Origin: an uncultured Candidatus Saccharibacteria bacterium | Lineage (GTDB): Bacteria; Patescibacteriota; Saccharimonadia; Saccharimonadales; Saccharimonadaceae | Assembly: GCA_947168825.1 (NCBI GenBank) | Contig: CAMVNH010000003.1 | Coordinates: 1-64,000 of the forward strand | Direction of reading: 5' to 3' | Length of the DNA stretch: 64,000 nucleotides | Part shown: in pieces, positions 36,443 through 44,904 of the stretch | Position numbering within the stretch: position 1 is the first letter of the stretch | Layout of the letters: every line of letters starts with the position of its first letter | Notes under the pieces: model-generated | Databases searched by the model: none | What the model was told of the DNA's origin: nothing | The model's input: only the letters and a program-made list of their open reading frames with translations | Position numbers and translations under genes: made by a program

Positions 36443-37009
36443 TTGCGAAATCATCTTCTTTCACAGCATTTTCTAAGCAGTCCACGGCTGGCACTCTTTC
36501 TGATTGGCCATTCTAATATCAAAAAACGCGACACGGTGATAGACATTGGTGCTGGCTCCGGCGTAATTACGTCGGCCTTAGCGAAGCGCTGCCGGAAGGT
36601 TATCGCTATCGAGCCAGATCATGAAACTGCAGCTAAGCTTCGCCAAAATACTAAGAAATTTGATAACGTAGAAATTGTCGAACAGGATTTTCTTGATTAC
36701 GACCTCCCCAATAAGATACCATATAAAATTTTTGCCAACCCACCTTTTCATCTTAGCTCAGAAATAGTCCACAAACTTTTGTCGGCTAAAAATCCACCAG
36801 AAAGTTTCTATCTAATTCTACAAAAACAGTTCGCGCTCAAACTTCTCAATACTGACCGACATTATACCTCTAAACTTGGTCAAGAACTTATCCAGAAATA
36901 TCAGACTAAAATTCGCTACCCCATGAAACCTACTGATTTTACGCCACCACCAGCCGTCCCCACCGTCCTGTTCGAGGCTAAGCTAATTGGCTCGCAGCCC
37001 AGCGTCTAA
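36443..37009 (+). CDS. Erm/KsgA-family rRNA adenine N6-methyltransferase
   Basis: This 188-residue protein starts at TTG 3 nt after hisS. It has SQHFL at the N-terminus, SAM motif I DIGAGSG (about 35-41), IEPD, EQDFLDY, and the catalytic NPPF (about 101-104). KsgA normally has N[IL]PY, whereas Erm enzymes often have N[PI]P[FY], so it is nearer Erm. The C-terminal helical domain of both families (about 80 residues) is absent. The 3' end overlaps the convergent DsbA-like gene by 27 nt. It could confer macrolide resistance or be a reduced KsgA. Confidence 0.8.
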   Translation: MRNHLLSQHFLSSPRLALFLIGHSNIKKRDTVIDIGAGSGVITSALAKRCRKVIAIEPDHETAAKLRQNTKKFDNVEIVEQDFLDYDLPNKIPYKIFANPPFHLSSEIVHKLLSAKNPPESFYLILQKQFALKLLNTDRHYTSKLGQELIQKYQTKIRYPMKPTDFTPPPAVPTVLFEAKLIGSQPSV

Positions 37010-37696
37010 ATATTCTTTCACGTAGTCCCACCCCCAATTATTGTCGAACCCACTAGAAACGAACTTATTAAATACGAAGTAAGGCATCCCATTCGCACTT
37101 TTTGCCGCTTTCGCTGTATTTTTCTGTATAGCTTCAACAGTCTCACCACTATCCATACAGCTAGCAAACTCAGCTTTATCAAACCCCACTTTTTCGCCAA
37201 TTTTCACCCAGTAATCTTTAGTCATGTCTTCAATCATCGGCGATTCCTTAGATACCCCTATCCCCTTAGAATGATAATCCTTCCAGAGAGATTTTAGCGC
37301 CGCATGATAGTATTCCCAGAACTTATCTTCTTGTGTTGCACAGTATGTACCAGCCGCTCCCCAACGAGACATTCCAGTCTTATGTTCACCGTATTCATAC
37401 AAGAAATCTGTCACGCGTACTTCGTATAAAATATCCTTACCTTCGATATAGTCACGCTTAAACTCCTCAAAATTATCCATCAAGTTCCTGGAAAATACGC
37501 TGCAGTATGGGCAGGCAAGATCAGTATACTGTACATAATAATTTTTCGCATTAAGGCTCCCGACGGTAGTTCGCGAATCCCAAACCTTGTCACCACTGGA
37601 AGGTTTTGTCGCTGCACTGAGTATAATAAGCATCAGTACTGCTACGCTCACCACTACCAGCCCAACAATGCGTACGATTTTTCCGGCTTGTTTCAT
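36983..37696 (-). CDS. Second membrane-anchored DsbA-like protein
   Basis: This protein of 237 residues has a membrane anchor (about 9-30) and a DsbA-type thioredoxin fold. The redox motif is CPYC in TDLACPYCSVF (about 62-65) and the cis-Pro segment is GMPYFVFN (about 205). Extra cysteines (TYCATQ, ASCMDS) may form a structural disulfide. Its start overlaps the stop of the preceding CPTC membrane protein by 4 nt, so the two are co-translated. Confidence 0.87.
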   Translation of the reverse strand: MKQAGKIVRIVGLVVVSVAVLMLIILSAATKPSSGDKVWDSRTTVGSLNAKNYYVQYTDLACPYCSVFSRNLMDNFEEFKRDYIEGKDILYEVRVTDFLYEYGEHKTGMSRWGAAGTYCATQEDKFWEYYHAALKSLWKDYHSKGIGVSKESPMIEDMTKDYWVKIGEKVGFDKAEFASCMDSGETVEAIQKNTAKAAKSANGMPYFVFNKFVSSGFDNNWGWDYVKEYLDAGLRAN

Positions 37697-38286
37697 TTTT
37701 TCTCCTTAAGATTTAGCCTACATCCATTCAATCCATTACCAACCTTATACAAAGCGAACAATGCCACAATAACCGACAATAAAGTAATTACACGCGAGAT
37801 TACGCCGGCAATCGCATACCCACCGGTCGAAAAAATCGTCGCTAAAATTGGCGTTATTAGAGCCGTACCACATGTTGGACAACCGCTTCCGAGAATCGCG
37901 AGCCCAGCTACAATTCCAGAACTTTGCAAACTCTCCTGATCTTTGTTCCTTTTCCACGCTACTCCAATCGCCCCTATTAAAGTAGCCTGCAAAAAGGTCA
38001 CCACAAAAACCACTAGCCAGTCCAGGAAGAACTGACCAATTCCAAAAAGACCTAAGAAGGCATCCAGGATAATCTTCATTTTTCCACCGAATCCAGATAC
38101 GGCAAGCAGACTAAAAGATGCCGTTCCGCCGCCGAGTAGATTTAGCAGTGTTCCAAAAATTATGAAAGTTAGCACGAAAAACCCCCAGAACCTTCGCGTG
38201 CGCATCGCTGATTTTAGGCCAGTAAAAGCCAAACCCAAACCCTCCAGCCACTTATCTAGCCAAGATTTTTTTCCTCCACTTGTCAT
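37693..38286 (-). CDS. Polytopic membrane protein with CPTC motif
   Basis: This 197-residue protein has about four or five membrane helices and a CPTC motif in LGSGCPTCGTALITP (about residue 134-148), placed at the start of a helix. The family is not recognised. Because it is translationally coupled to a DsbA-like gene, I infer that it could reoxidise or recharge the DsbA-like protein, filling the role of DsbB, VKOR or CcdA, none of which is seen here. A metal-binding role for the CPTC is an alternative. Confidence 0.7.
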   Translation of the reverse strand: MTSGGKKSWLDKWLEGLGLAFTGLKSAMRTRRFWGFFVLTFIIFGTLLNLLGGGTASFSLLAVSGFGGKMKIILDAFLGLFGIGQFFLDWLVVFVVTFLQATLIGAIGVAWKRNKDQESLQSSGIVAGLAILGSGCPTCGTALITPILATIFSTGGYAIAGVISRVITLLSVIVALFALYKVGNGLNGCRLNLKEKK

Positions 38287-38445
38287 GCCCTAAGTATAGC
38301 AAATAAAACTAAAACTGTCTAGCATATATAAACATAAAATAAAGAAAAATCAAGCACAAACTGTTCGGTTTTCCTCTGTTACAGCATGATAAAAAATCTG
38401 TGGAAAACGTTTTAGCTAAAACAGAAAAGAAACTTAATTTCAATC

Positions 38446-38475
38446 TTGACAAGCTCTACCTAGATAACTTAAAAT
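38446..38475 (+). promoter_or_regulatory. Promoter of the candidate RNA upstream of znuA
   Basis: TTGACA (38446-38451), 18 nt, TAAAAT (38470-38475), giving a predicted start near 38482. Confidence 0.6.
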
Positions 38476-38481
38476 ATAAAT

Positions 38482-38596
38482 AAGGATATCGGACGAAAGT
38501 TGAGAGCCGCCCGATCTCCCGAGTTAGGAGTGTTTCTGGCTAATATGCCTAGAAAGACTATTAAAAATGCGTCCTCGACCCGGGCGCATTTTCTTT
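38482..38596 (+). ncRNA. Candidate 115-nt non-coding RNA or leader before znuA
   Basis: Between a good promoter and a terminator-like hairpin (AAAATGCG / CGCATTTT, 38564-38571 and 38585-38592, then CTTT) there is no convincing reading frame. Internal hairpins CTCC/GGAG and TTTCTGGC / GCCTAGAAA (around 38533-38556) are visible. znuA has its own -10 box (38601-38606) just past the terminator. The unit is either a free sRNA or an attenuated, metal-sensing leader for znuABC. No known riboswitch class is recognised. Confidence 0.5.
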
Positions 38597-38613
38597 ATGG
38601 TATAATAAGTTAT

Positions 38614-39564
38614 ATGTTAAAAAATATAATGAAGACTTTTTTCGCCACACTCCTCTGTATCTTATTAATAATCGGCGGATTTTTTGCACTCTCTAAGCTT
38701 AAACCGGATAACACTCAGGCAGCATCGATCATCGCTACGAACTTTATTGGTTATGACCTTACCCGCGCCATAACAGGTAACTCAGGCTCCGTAGAATTAT
38801 TGCTAAAGCCCGGCAGCGATATGCATAGTTTTGAACCTACTCCGCAAGATATTATTGATATTTCTAATGCTGACCTTTTTATCTATAATGGCGGAGAATC
38901 GGAGAAATGGGTTGATAGGCTTCTTGCCGATAATAATATTCCGCGCGAAAAAACCCTACGTCTTATGGACTTCGTCAATTTAAAAACCGAAGAGCTTACT
39001 GAGGGTATGGAATCAGACGAAACGGAAGATGACAGCCCGGAATATGATGAACATATCTGGACTAGCCTGAAGAACACCGTGAAGCTATTAGCAGCTATCC
39101 GCCAGAAACTATCTGAAAAAGACCCAGAAAATTCCGAAAAATATCAGACTAATGCCGACCAATACGCCGCCGAAATCATCAAACTTGACCAATCTTTCCG
39201 CGATTTAGCCACAAATAATAAAACTTTAATTTTTGCCGATCGCTTCCCGTTCCGCTACTTTGTAGATGAGTACGGATTCGAATACTTCGCAGCTTTTCCT
39301 GGTTGTTCTGAACAAACCGAAGCCAGCAGCGGCACGGTAGCCTTCTTAGTCGACAAAGTCAAATCAGAAAACCTCAAGACAATTTTCAAAACCGAATTTA
39401 CCTCAGACAAGCTCGCACGAACCATCTCCGAAGCCACCGGCGCAGAAGTTAAAGAACTAAACGCCGCTCACAATATCTCTCCCTCCGACTTCGAATCCGG
39501 TATCACCTTTGTCGACATTATGAAAAATAACCTCAAAATTCTAACCGAATTCTTCAACTCTTAA
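38614..39564 (+). CDS. znuA: Metal ABC transporter substrate-binding protein (ZnuA-like)
   Basis: This 316-residue protein starts at ATG 38614, 7 nt after TATAAT. A membrane anchor (about 6-28) replaces a lipobox. Cluster A-I metal binding is indicated by GSDMHSFEPTPQDI (His about residue 70), the acidic linker, DEHIWTSLKN (His about 148), and later Glu/Asp ligands. Cargo is Zn or Mn. The usual His-rich loop is replaced by a Glu/Asp-rich one (EELTEGMESDETEDD). The znuC-znuB pair follows after an intervening antisense tRNA-Leu. Confidence 0.92.
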   Translation: MLKNIMKTFFATLLCILLIIGGFFALSKLKPDNTQAASIIATNFIGYDLTRAITGNSGSVELLLKPGSDMHSFEPTPQDIIDISNADLFIYNGGESEKWVDRLLADNNIPREKTLRLMDFVNLKTEELTEGMESDETEDDSPEYDEHIWTSLKNTVKLLAAIRQKLSEKDPENSEKYQTNADQYAAEIIKLDQSFRDLATNNKTLIFADRFPFRYFVDEYGFEYFAAFPGCSEQTEASSGTVAFLVDKVKSENLKTIFKTEFTSDKLARTISEATGAEVKELNAAHNISPSDFESGITFVDIMKNNLKILTEFFNS

Positions 39565-39587
39565 AAAAATCCCCTATCTCAAGAGGA
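39563..39587 (-). terminator. Terminator after tRNA-Leu(TAA)
   Basis: On the minus strand TCCTC / GGGGA with TTGAGATA loop is followed by seven T's. It abuts the znuA stop. Confidence 0.6.
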
Positions 39588-39592
39588 CTTTC

Positions 39593-39677
39593 TGGTGCCC
39601 GAGATGGGACTTGAACCCATATGGATTGCTCCATTCGATTTTAAGTCGAACGCGTATACCAATTCCGCCACTCGGGC
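39593..39677 (-). tRNA. tRNA-Leu (TAA)
   Basis: An 85-nt class II tRNA with acceptor GCCCGAG/CTCGGGC, anticodon loop CTTAAAA (TAA), variable arm, T-arm GGTTCAAGTCC and encoded CCA. It is antisense between znuA and znuC. Confidence 0.96.
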
Positions 39678-39750
39678 TAGCTCGTTGAATCACGAACAAA
39701 CCAATTATACCACACTTGCGCCCAGTTCTCAAACCATCTATAATTATAAG

Positions 39751-40431
39751 GTGAGCTTAATTAAACTAAAAAACCTCTCACTTGGGTATAATAATCAATC
39801 CATCCTTGAAAACCTAAATCTAGAGATAGACGAAGGCGATTTTATTTGCATCGTCGGCCCGAACGGTGCCGGTAAATCAACGCTCATTAAAGGTATTCTG
39901 AAACTTTTAAAACCGCAAAAAGGTAAAATCGTCTACAACAAGAATCTAAAGCAGAACTTTGTCGGCTATATGCCTCAAGAAACCAAGGTTGATGCAAATT
40001 TTCCAGCCTCGGTTTATGAAATTGTATTATCAGGCACCCTAAACCGTCTCGGCGCACGTCCGTTTTACCAAAAATCAGAAAAAACTCTCGCCAAGAATGC
40101 TCTTAAAACCCTAAAAATCGAGCATCTTGCCCGGAAGAACTTCTGCGATCTTTCCGGCGGCCAGCGCCAAAAAGTTTTGCTCGCCCGTAGCCTTGCCGCC
40201 ACGACAAAGCTTTTGATTCTGGATGAACCGGCCAACAATCTTGACCGCGATGCTAGAACTAGTTTTTATCAAACCTTGACCGACCTAAACAAACAGGGAA
40301 TTACAATCTTGATGATTACCCACGACTTGGACCACGATACTCTTATCGGCAACAAAGTCCTCTCGCTCAGGCCTGGCAGCATTTTCTTCGGCAACGTCAA
40401 AGATTTTTATAAAAAGGTGCACCATGAATAA
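39751..40431 (+). CDS. znuC: Metal ABC transporter ATPase (ZnuC-like)
   Basis: This protein has 226 residues from the GTG at 39751, which lies 6 nt after TATAAT (39739-39744). A longer frame from 39595 would read through the antisense tRNA-Leu and is rejected. Walker A is GPNGAGKST (about 36-44), the Q-loop is YMPQET, the signature is LSGGQRQK and Walker B is LLILDEPANNLD. Its stop overlaps znuB by 8 nt. Confidence 0.94.
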   Translation: MSLIKLKNLSLGYNNQSILENLNLEIDEGDFICIVGPNGAGKSTLIKGILKLLKPQKGKIVYNKNLKQNFVGYMPQETKVDANFPASVYEIVLSGTLNRLGARPFYQKSEKTLAKNALKTLKIEHLARKNFCDLSGGQRQKVLLARSLAATTKLLILDEPANNLDRDARTSFYQTLTDLNKQGITILMITHDLDHDTLIGNKVLSLRPGSIFFGNVKDFYKKVHHE

Positions 40432-41239
40432 TCTCCTAGAAATATTCTCCTATACTTTCATGGTCCGCGCTCTTATCGTCGGGGTGCTTATCTCCCTCTG
40501 TTCCGCACTCGTTGGCGTGCCACTTGTTCTTCGCAAAAATTCCATGATTGGCGATGGCCTTTCTCATGTTGCTTTCGGTGCTTTTGCTATCGCCACGGTG
40601 CTCGGTTTTGCACCAGTCGAATTTGCCATCCCTGTCGTTGTCCTATCCTCATTTTTCATTTTAAGACTTAGCGAAAATAGCAAAATCAATGGCGACGCCG
40701 CCATCGCCATCGTTTCCGCCAGCGCTCTTGCTATCGGTACCTTCGCAGTTTCGGTCGTGGAGGGAATCAACGTTGATTTAAACAGCTATCTTTTCGGCAG
40801 CATTTTATCGCTCGGCGAGAGCGATGTTCTGATTAGTATTATTCTTTCCATCGCCGTTCTCGCGCTCTACATTCTGTCTTACCACAAGATTTTCGCCCTC
40901 ACTTTTGATCAAAAATTCGCCCAGTCCATTGGTGTGCGCGTTGGGTTATATAATGCGATTTTCGCGGTTTTATGCTCTGTTGTAGTCGTGCTCGGCATGC
41001 GCCTGATGGGTGCACTCCTGATTTCCAGCCTGATTATTTTCCCGACTCTCTCCGGTTCGCAAATCTTCAAGACTTTCAAGTCCGTCGTCATCTCCGGGGT
41101 TTTCATCTCTAGTATCTCGTTTGTCCTCGGGCTAGTCATTTCTTATCTCTGCTCGACCCCCACCAGCTCCACCATCGTCCTAGTCAACCTTGCTGTCTTC
41201 CTTCTCGCCAAACTCCTGTCCAGCATTAAAAACACCTGA
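40424..41239 (+). CDS. znuB: Metal ABC transporter permease (ZnuB-like)
   Basis: This 271-residue ABC-3 family permease has about eight membrane helices. The LVLRKNSMIGDGLSHVAFGAFA segment (about 36-57) matches the family signature, and GMRLMGALLISSLIIFPT is the second conserved region. It works with ZnuA and ZnuC for zinc or manganese uptake. The stop is TGA. Confidence 0.94.
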   Translation: MNNLLEIFSYTFMVRALIVGVLISLCSALVGVPLVLRKNSMIGDGLSHVAFGAFAIATVLGFAPVEFAIPVVVLSSFFILRLSENSKINGDAAIAIVSASALAIGTFAVSVVEGINVDLNSYLFGSILSLGESDVLISIILSIAVLALYILSYHKIFALTFDQKFAQSIGVRVGLYNAIFAVLCSVVVVLGMRLMGALLISSLIIFPTLSGSQIFKTFKSVVISGVFISSISFVLGLVISYLCSTPTSSTIVLVNLAVFLLAKLLSSIKNT

Positions 41240-41278
41240 AACATTTTCACCAAAATATTGCAATTTTGTTTCAGGTGT
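41232..41278 (+). repeat. Long inverted repeat at the 3' end of znuB
   Basis: An 11-bp stem ACACCTGAAAC / GTTTCAGGTGT (41232-41242, 41268-41278) encloses a second stem CAAAAT / ATTTTG. It overlaps the znuB stop codon. No T-run follows, so it may be a 3' stabiliser or processing site rather than a terminator. Confidence 0.65.
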
Positions 41279-41285
41279 ATGGATA

Positions 41286-41306
41286 CAAAAAACAGCCTAC
41301 GGCTGT
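41286..41306 (-). terminator. Terminator after tRNA-Gly
   Basis: On the minus strand ACAGCC / GGCTGT with GTA loop is followed by six T's. Confidence 0.75.
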
Positions 41307-41311
41307 CTTAA

Positions 41312-41388
41312 TGGTGCGAGCGAAGAGATTCAAACTCTCGACCTCTTCCTTGGCAAGGAAGCGCTCTAATCAGCTGAGCTACGCTCGC
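41312..41388 (-). tRNA. tRNA-Gly (GCC)
   Basis: A 77-nt tRNA with acceptor GCGAGCG/CGCTCGC, anticodon loop TTGCCAA (GCC), T-arm AGTTTGAATCT and encoded CCA. Confidence 0.96.
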
Positions 41389-41439
41389 ACGATATGAACA
41401 TTATAGCATGGACGCATAAAAAAATAAAGACCTTTTCCA

Positions 41440-41471
41440 TTAAAAAATCTCCCCAAATAGCAGGGGAGATT
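41440..41471 (-). terminator. Terminator after the DUF5662 gene
   Basis: On the minus strand AATCTCCCC / GGGGAGATT (41471-41463, 41454-41446) is followed by TTTT. Confidence 0.8.
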
Positions 41472-41478
41472 CGCGGAG

Positions 41479-42000
41479 TCATTCGGCCTCGTCAATGCTT
41501 TTCGCGGTATTTACGAGAATCTGCTTCAGTTGACTATCGATATTAAAACGTTTCGCATTCTTTTCGATACTTTTCAGCAAGTTACCATTTTTATTACGCT
41601 TCGCAGATGCTCTCCAATCGCAAAGCATCTCAACCAAATCAACCAACGTCATATCATTAATCCCATTATCAAAATGTTCAGGATGATGGCGATTTTTCGC
41701 GTAATGATGGTCAATGGTAGCCTGCAGCTCCTCAAGTTCACGTTCATAAGCCTCCGAACCATACTCCAGGTGTTCAAGCCTAGGGGTGTGTTCGGCGAAA
41801 GCCTCCACCTCGGGAGACTTCAGCTTTGACTTATCGTGGTTTACTCCACGGTTCGTTAGTTTATCGGTAAACCAACGAATATTCTTGCGAACCTCTTCAA
41901 TGTGTAACATCGTATGAACCTGGCACTCCGGAATCGTCATGCGGCGATCTCTGACCGATTCAAGCTCTGTCCGCGCCGAGCCACTCTTCTCTTCTGACAT
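41479..42000 (-). CDS. DUF5662 family protein (HD-like)
   Basis: This 173-residue protein starts at ATG 42000, with GGAGGTGG upstream. An in-frame TTG at 42015 overlaps that site. The His/Asp-rich pattern matches DUF5662: LHIEEVRKNI, NHDKSKL, TIDHHYAKNRHHPEHF and MLCDWRASAKR, which suggests an HD-like metal-binding hydrolase. The first 20 residues are polar. It is a monocistronic unit with its own promoter (42068-42096), a leader hairpin and a terminator. The substrate is unknown. Confidence 0.85.
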   Translation of the reverse strand: MSEEKSGSARTELESVRDRRMTIPECQVHTMLHIEEVRKNIRWFTDKLTNRGVNHDKSKLKSPEVEAFAEHTPRLEHLEYGSEAYERELEELQATIDHHYAKNRHHPEHFDNGINDMTLVDLVEMLCDWRASAKRNKNGNLLKSIEKNAKRFNIDSQLKQILVNTAKSIDEAE

Positions 42001-42034
42001 AGCTACCACCTCCAAACAGATTCACTAAGTTTCT

Positions 42035-42096
42035 AAAACCAGCATAACTGCTGGCTTTCCATCTCCAATATTAACATTTTCGGCCAAAAAAGTCAA
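42035..42096 (-). promoter_or_regulatory. DUF5662 promoter and leader hairpin
   Basis: On the minus strand TTGACT (42096-42091), 17 nt and TAATAT (42073-42068) form a promoter. The leader of about 60 nt holds CCAGCA / TGCTGG followed by TTTT (42054-42035). This could be an attenuator or a 5' stabilising hairpin. Confidence 0.6.
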
Positions 42097-42159
42097 ACTA
42101 CTAGGCGTCTCGACCGAATATTACTCAAAAAGCCGACTTTTATGTTAAAATATAAATAT

Positions 42160-42233
42160 GGCGCTGTGGCGGAGTGGTTACGCAGAGGTCTGCAAAACCT
42201 TGTACACCGGTTCAATTCCGGTCGGCGCCTCCA
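42160..42233 (+). tRNA. tRNA-Cys (GCA)
   Basis: A 74-nt tRNA with acceptor GGCGCTG/CGGCGCC, anticodon loop CTGCAAA (GCA), T-arm GGTTCAATTCC, discriminator T and encoded CCA. The discriminator U is the normal Cys identity element. Confidence 0.96.
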
Positions 42234-42248
42234 AGAAAAACCAGAATC

Positions 42249-42270
42249 CGCACGAATAGTGCGATTTTTT
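42249..42270 (+). terminator. Terminator after tRNA-Cys
   Basis: CGCAC / GTGCG stem with GAATA loop, then A and six T's. Confidence 0.75.
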
Positions 42271-42504
42271 ACTTTTGTAAAAGAGTTTCGTTGATAAAAA
42301 CTACTGTACTCGGTTGTGTACATTTTGTAAAGCTTGGAGTTGGAATCTAGCCGCCGATAACGACGACTAAATGTCAACACAAAAATCAGGTTCCCTAGAG
42401 ACTTGGTCTCCTTTATATCCTTATTATATCAAACTTAAGCGATTTTGTCCACTCTTCTCGACAATTTCCTCCACTTTCCCCCTCAATTTGTTATAATAAA
42501 ACTG
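42271..42504. other. Intergenic stretch without a supported gene
   Basis: A minus-strand frame (42093-42380) crosses tRNA-Cys and is not credible. A TATAAT-like box near 42425 on the minus strand and a small GAGAC/GTCTC hairpin are visible, but there is no frame with a ribosome site. The end of the stretch contains the -10 box (42492-42497) of the phosphoesterase gene. Confidence 0.5.
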
Positions 42505-43446
42505 ATGAGTCTGAAGGAAACGAAAATCTATAAGCGCCAACGTTTTTACGTCCATCCAGAGGCGGAAATTGATGATAAAGTCAAGGTAGCGGTAACCGGG
42601 GACTGGCATATTAGTCCGATTGTTACCGAGTCTCAAAAATATGCAATTTACCAGACTATGCTTAAGATTGAGCCGGATTTGATTGTTCTTCAAGGTGACC
42701 TCGTGGATAGTCCGACTGAACTTTTTGATCAGAATTCCCTCAAGAAGCTGAAAGATACGATGAAACTTTGTTCTGATTCTGCGCCGACAGTCCTTGTTCT
42801 TGGTGGTCATGATTTCATTACTCCGACTGATCCTGGAGTTGAACTCGATGTAGTGCCGATTTGGCGTGAAATTTGCGAAGAAACAGATGTAAAGCTTCTA
42901 CAAGATGAGTGGTTTGAACTTGAAAATATCCGTGTTTTTGGCTGTTTTCAGGAGGTGGATACGGTGATGGACCAGGATGGTCACAGAAAGGATAATTCAC
43001 GTCCGTTCCAGGAAAAATTGCAGTCTCTCGATTTGAAGCCGAAGCCGGATAAAATTAATTGGTTTGCTGCCCATGCTCCAAATTTGACTAGGAAATCGAT
43101 TAAGGCTCTGAAGAATTTTGATGTTATTAGTTTTGGTCATACGCACGGCGGTTGTGTGCCGATTGGGTTAGATAAACTTCTGGATATTACACATTCAAAT
43201 CTAGGTTTGATTTCTCCAGAGTTGAAGCCTTTTCCGAAAACAGCTCGCGGCGCTAAGATGCTTAGTACGGACACAACGCTTATTATTAATACTGGTCTTG
43301 TCGCGACACATTTTAGTGCAGCAAAACCACTTCAGTATCTGAATCCGTTTAAGAAAGGCGAGATTACCGAAGTGATTTTTGAACCAGAAGTCGACCCAGA
43401 TAATATTGAAAAATCCGACGAAGTTGAAGAACTAGAAGACTTCTAA
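42505..43446 (+). CDS. Calcineurin-like metallophosphoesterase
   Basis: This protein has 313 residues from ATG 42505, which lies 7 nt after TATAAT (42492-42497). A start at 42445 would precede the promoter. The five metal motifs are present: GDWHIS (Asp/His), QGDLVD, GGHDF (in place of GNHD), AAHAPN and FGHTHGG. It resembles MPP-superfamily phosphodiesterases such as those near YkuE. The C-terminus is acidic. It is cytoplasmic with no signal peptide, and the substrate is unknown. Confidence 0.87.
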   Translation: MSLKETKIYKRQRFYVHPEAEIDDKVKVAVTGDWHISPIVTESQKYAIYQTMLKIEPDLIVLQGDLVDSPTELFDQNSLKKLKDTMKLCSDSAPTVLVLGGHDFITPTDPGVELDVVPIWREICEETDVKLLQDEWFELENIRVFGCFQEVDTVMDQDGHRKDNSRPFQEKLQSLDLKPKPDKINWFAAHAPNLTRKSIKALKNFDVISFGHTHGGCVPIGLDKLLDITHSNLGLISPELKPFPKTARGAKMLSTDTTLIINTGLVATHFSAAKPLQYLNPFKKGEITEVIFEPEVDPDNIEKSDEVEELEDF

Positions 43447-43492
43447 AAATAAACGACAAGTGTTATAATGGAATTATAATTAAGGAGATAAT

Positions 43493-44053
43493 ATGATTAT
43501 TGGAATTGTAATTTTAGTAGTCGTCCTACTTGTAGTCATCTACATCTGGAGTACATATAATAGTCTAGTCAAGCTTGATGAGCGCGTGAATGAGGCTTGG
43601 TCTGATATTACGGTACAGCTTAAGCGTCGCGCTGATCTAATTCCGAATCTTCTAGAAACGGTCAAAGGGTACGCAAAACACGAAACCGAAGCAATTAAGG
43701 CTGTTTCCGAAGCCCGCGCAAAGATGATGGGCGCTCGTACGGTTAAGGCTACCGCTGAGGCTGACAATTCTTTCATGGGTGCTCTCTCTCGTATTATGGC
43801 TGTTACTGAGTCTTATCCTGAACTTAAGGCTGACAAAAATTTTCAACAGCTTATGACTGAACTTTCTGACACTGAGGATAAGATTGTTGCTGCTCGCAGG
43901 TTCTACAACGCTGGTGCCAAAGAAATTAATACTAAGATTAAGCTCTTCCCAATCAACCTGTTTAATGGTTTCGGTTTTAAAAAGCGTGACTATTATGAGG
44001 TCGACGAAGCCGAGAAGAAGCGTATCGACAAGGCTCCCGAAGTAAAATTCTAA
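43493..44053 (+). CDS. lemA: LemA family protein
   Basis: This 186-residue protein has an N-terminal membrane helix (about 1-22) and the LemA helical bundle: YNSLVKLDERVNEAWSDITVQLKRRADLIPNL, then AKMMGARTVK and ARRFYNAGAKEINTKIKLFP. An AAGGAG site and a TATAAT are upstream. htpX follows after 1 nt, a widely seen pairing. LemA presumably supports membrane protein quality control with HtpX. Confidence 0.95.
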   Translation: MIIGIVILVVVLLVVIYIWSTYNSLVKLDERVNEAWSDITVQLKRRADLIPNLLETVKGYAKHETEAIKAVSEARAKMMGARTVKATAEADNSFMGALSRIMAVTESYPELKADKNFQQLMTELSDTEDKIVAARRFYNAGAKEINTKIKLFPINLFNGFGFKKRDYYEVDEAEKKRIDKAPEVKF

Positions 44054-44054
44054 G

Positions 44055-44904
44055 ATGTATAAGCAAATCGCCGCCAACAAACGAAACACGGTCATTATCA
44101 TGATCGGTTTCGTTTTGGTGATTGGTTTAATTGGCGCTGCGTTTTCCTACTTTTTTGGCAACACCTATATATTGCTTTGGTTTGCGCTTATCTCACTCGC
44201 TTATACCTTATTTCAGTACTTCGCCGCCAGTCACCTCGCCGTAGCTATGACCGGCGCGAAAGAGATAGAGAAAAAAGACAATCTTCGGTTATATAATACG
44301 GTCGAGAATTTAGCTCTAACTGCTGGCCTGCCGATGCCGAAAATTTACATTATCGACGATCCTGCTCCGAATGCCTTTGCAACTGGCCGCGATCCGGAAC
44401 ATTCTGTTGTCGCTGCCACTACTGGGCTTCTCGATATTATGGATAACAAAGAACTTACCGCCGTCATGGCTCATGAGATGTCACACGTAAAGAATTATGA
44501 TATCCGTGTTTCAACTTTGGTTTTTGGTCTGGTTTGTTTAATTGGTTATGTTTCTGACCTTGGTATTCGTATGCTCTGGCTTAGTGACGACGATGATCGT
44601 AGTCCAGTTGGTGCAGTTATCGTGGTTATCACTTCGATTTTGGCCCCGATTGCTGCAACTTTGGCTCAGCTTGGAGTCTCGCGCGAACGCGAATATCTTG
44701 CCGATGCGAGCGCAGTTAACCTTACGCGCTACCCCGAAGGTATGATTGCTGCACTCAAAAAACTCGATACCCACGCTCAGCCGATGAAGCGTCAGAATTC
44801 CGCAACTGAGGCCTTATTTATTAATAATCCACTTAAAAAATCTGCCGTCTCTCACCTTTTTAGTACTCATCCTCCTATCGAAAAACGCATTGAAAGGCTA
44901 GAAA

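Noticed and set aside
39595-39750. N-terminal extension of znuC
   Set aside because: The extension is translated antisense tRNA-Leu. The GTG at 39751 sits 6 nt from the -10 box and begins the ATPase domain.
42093-42380. Minus-strand ORF of 95 codons
   Set aside because: It runs through tRNA-Cys. The WRRRPELNRC-type stretch is a translated tRNA and not a protein.
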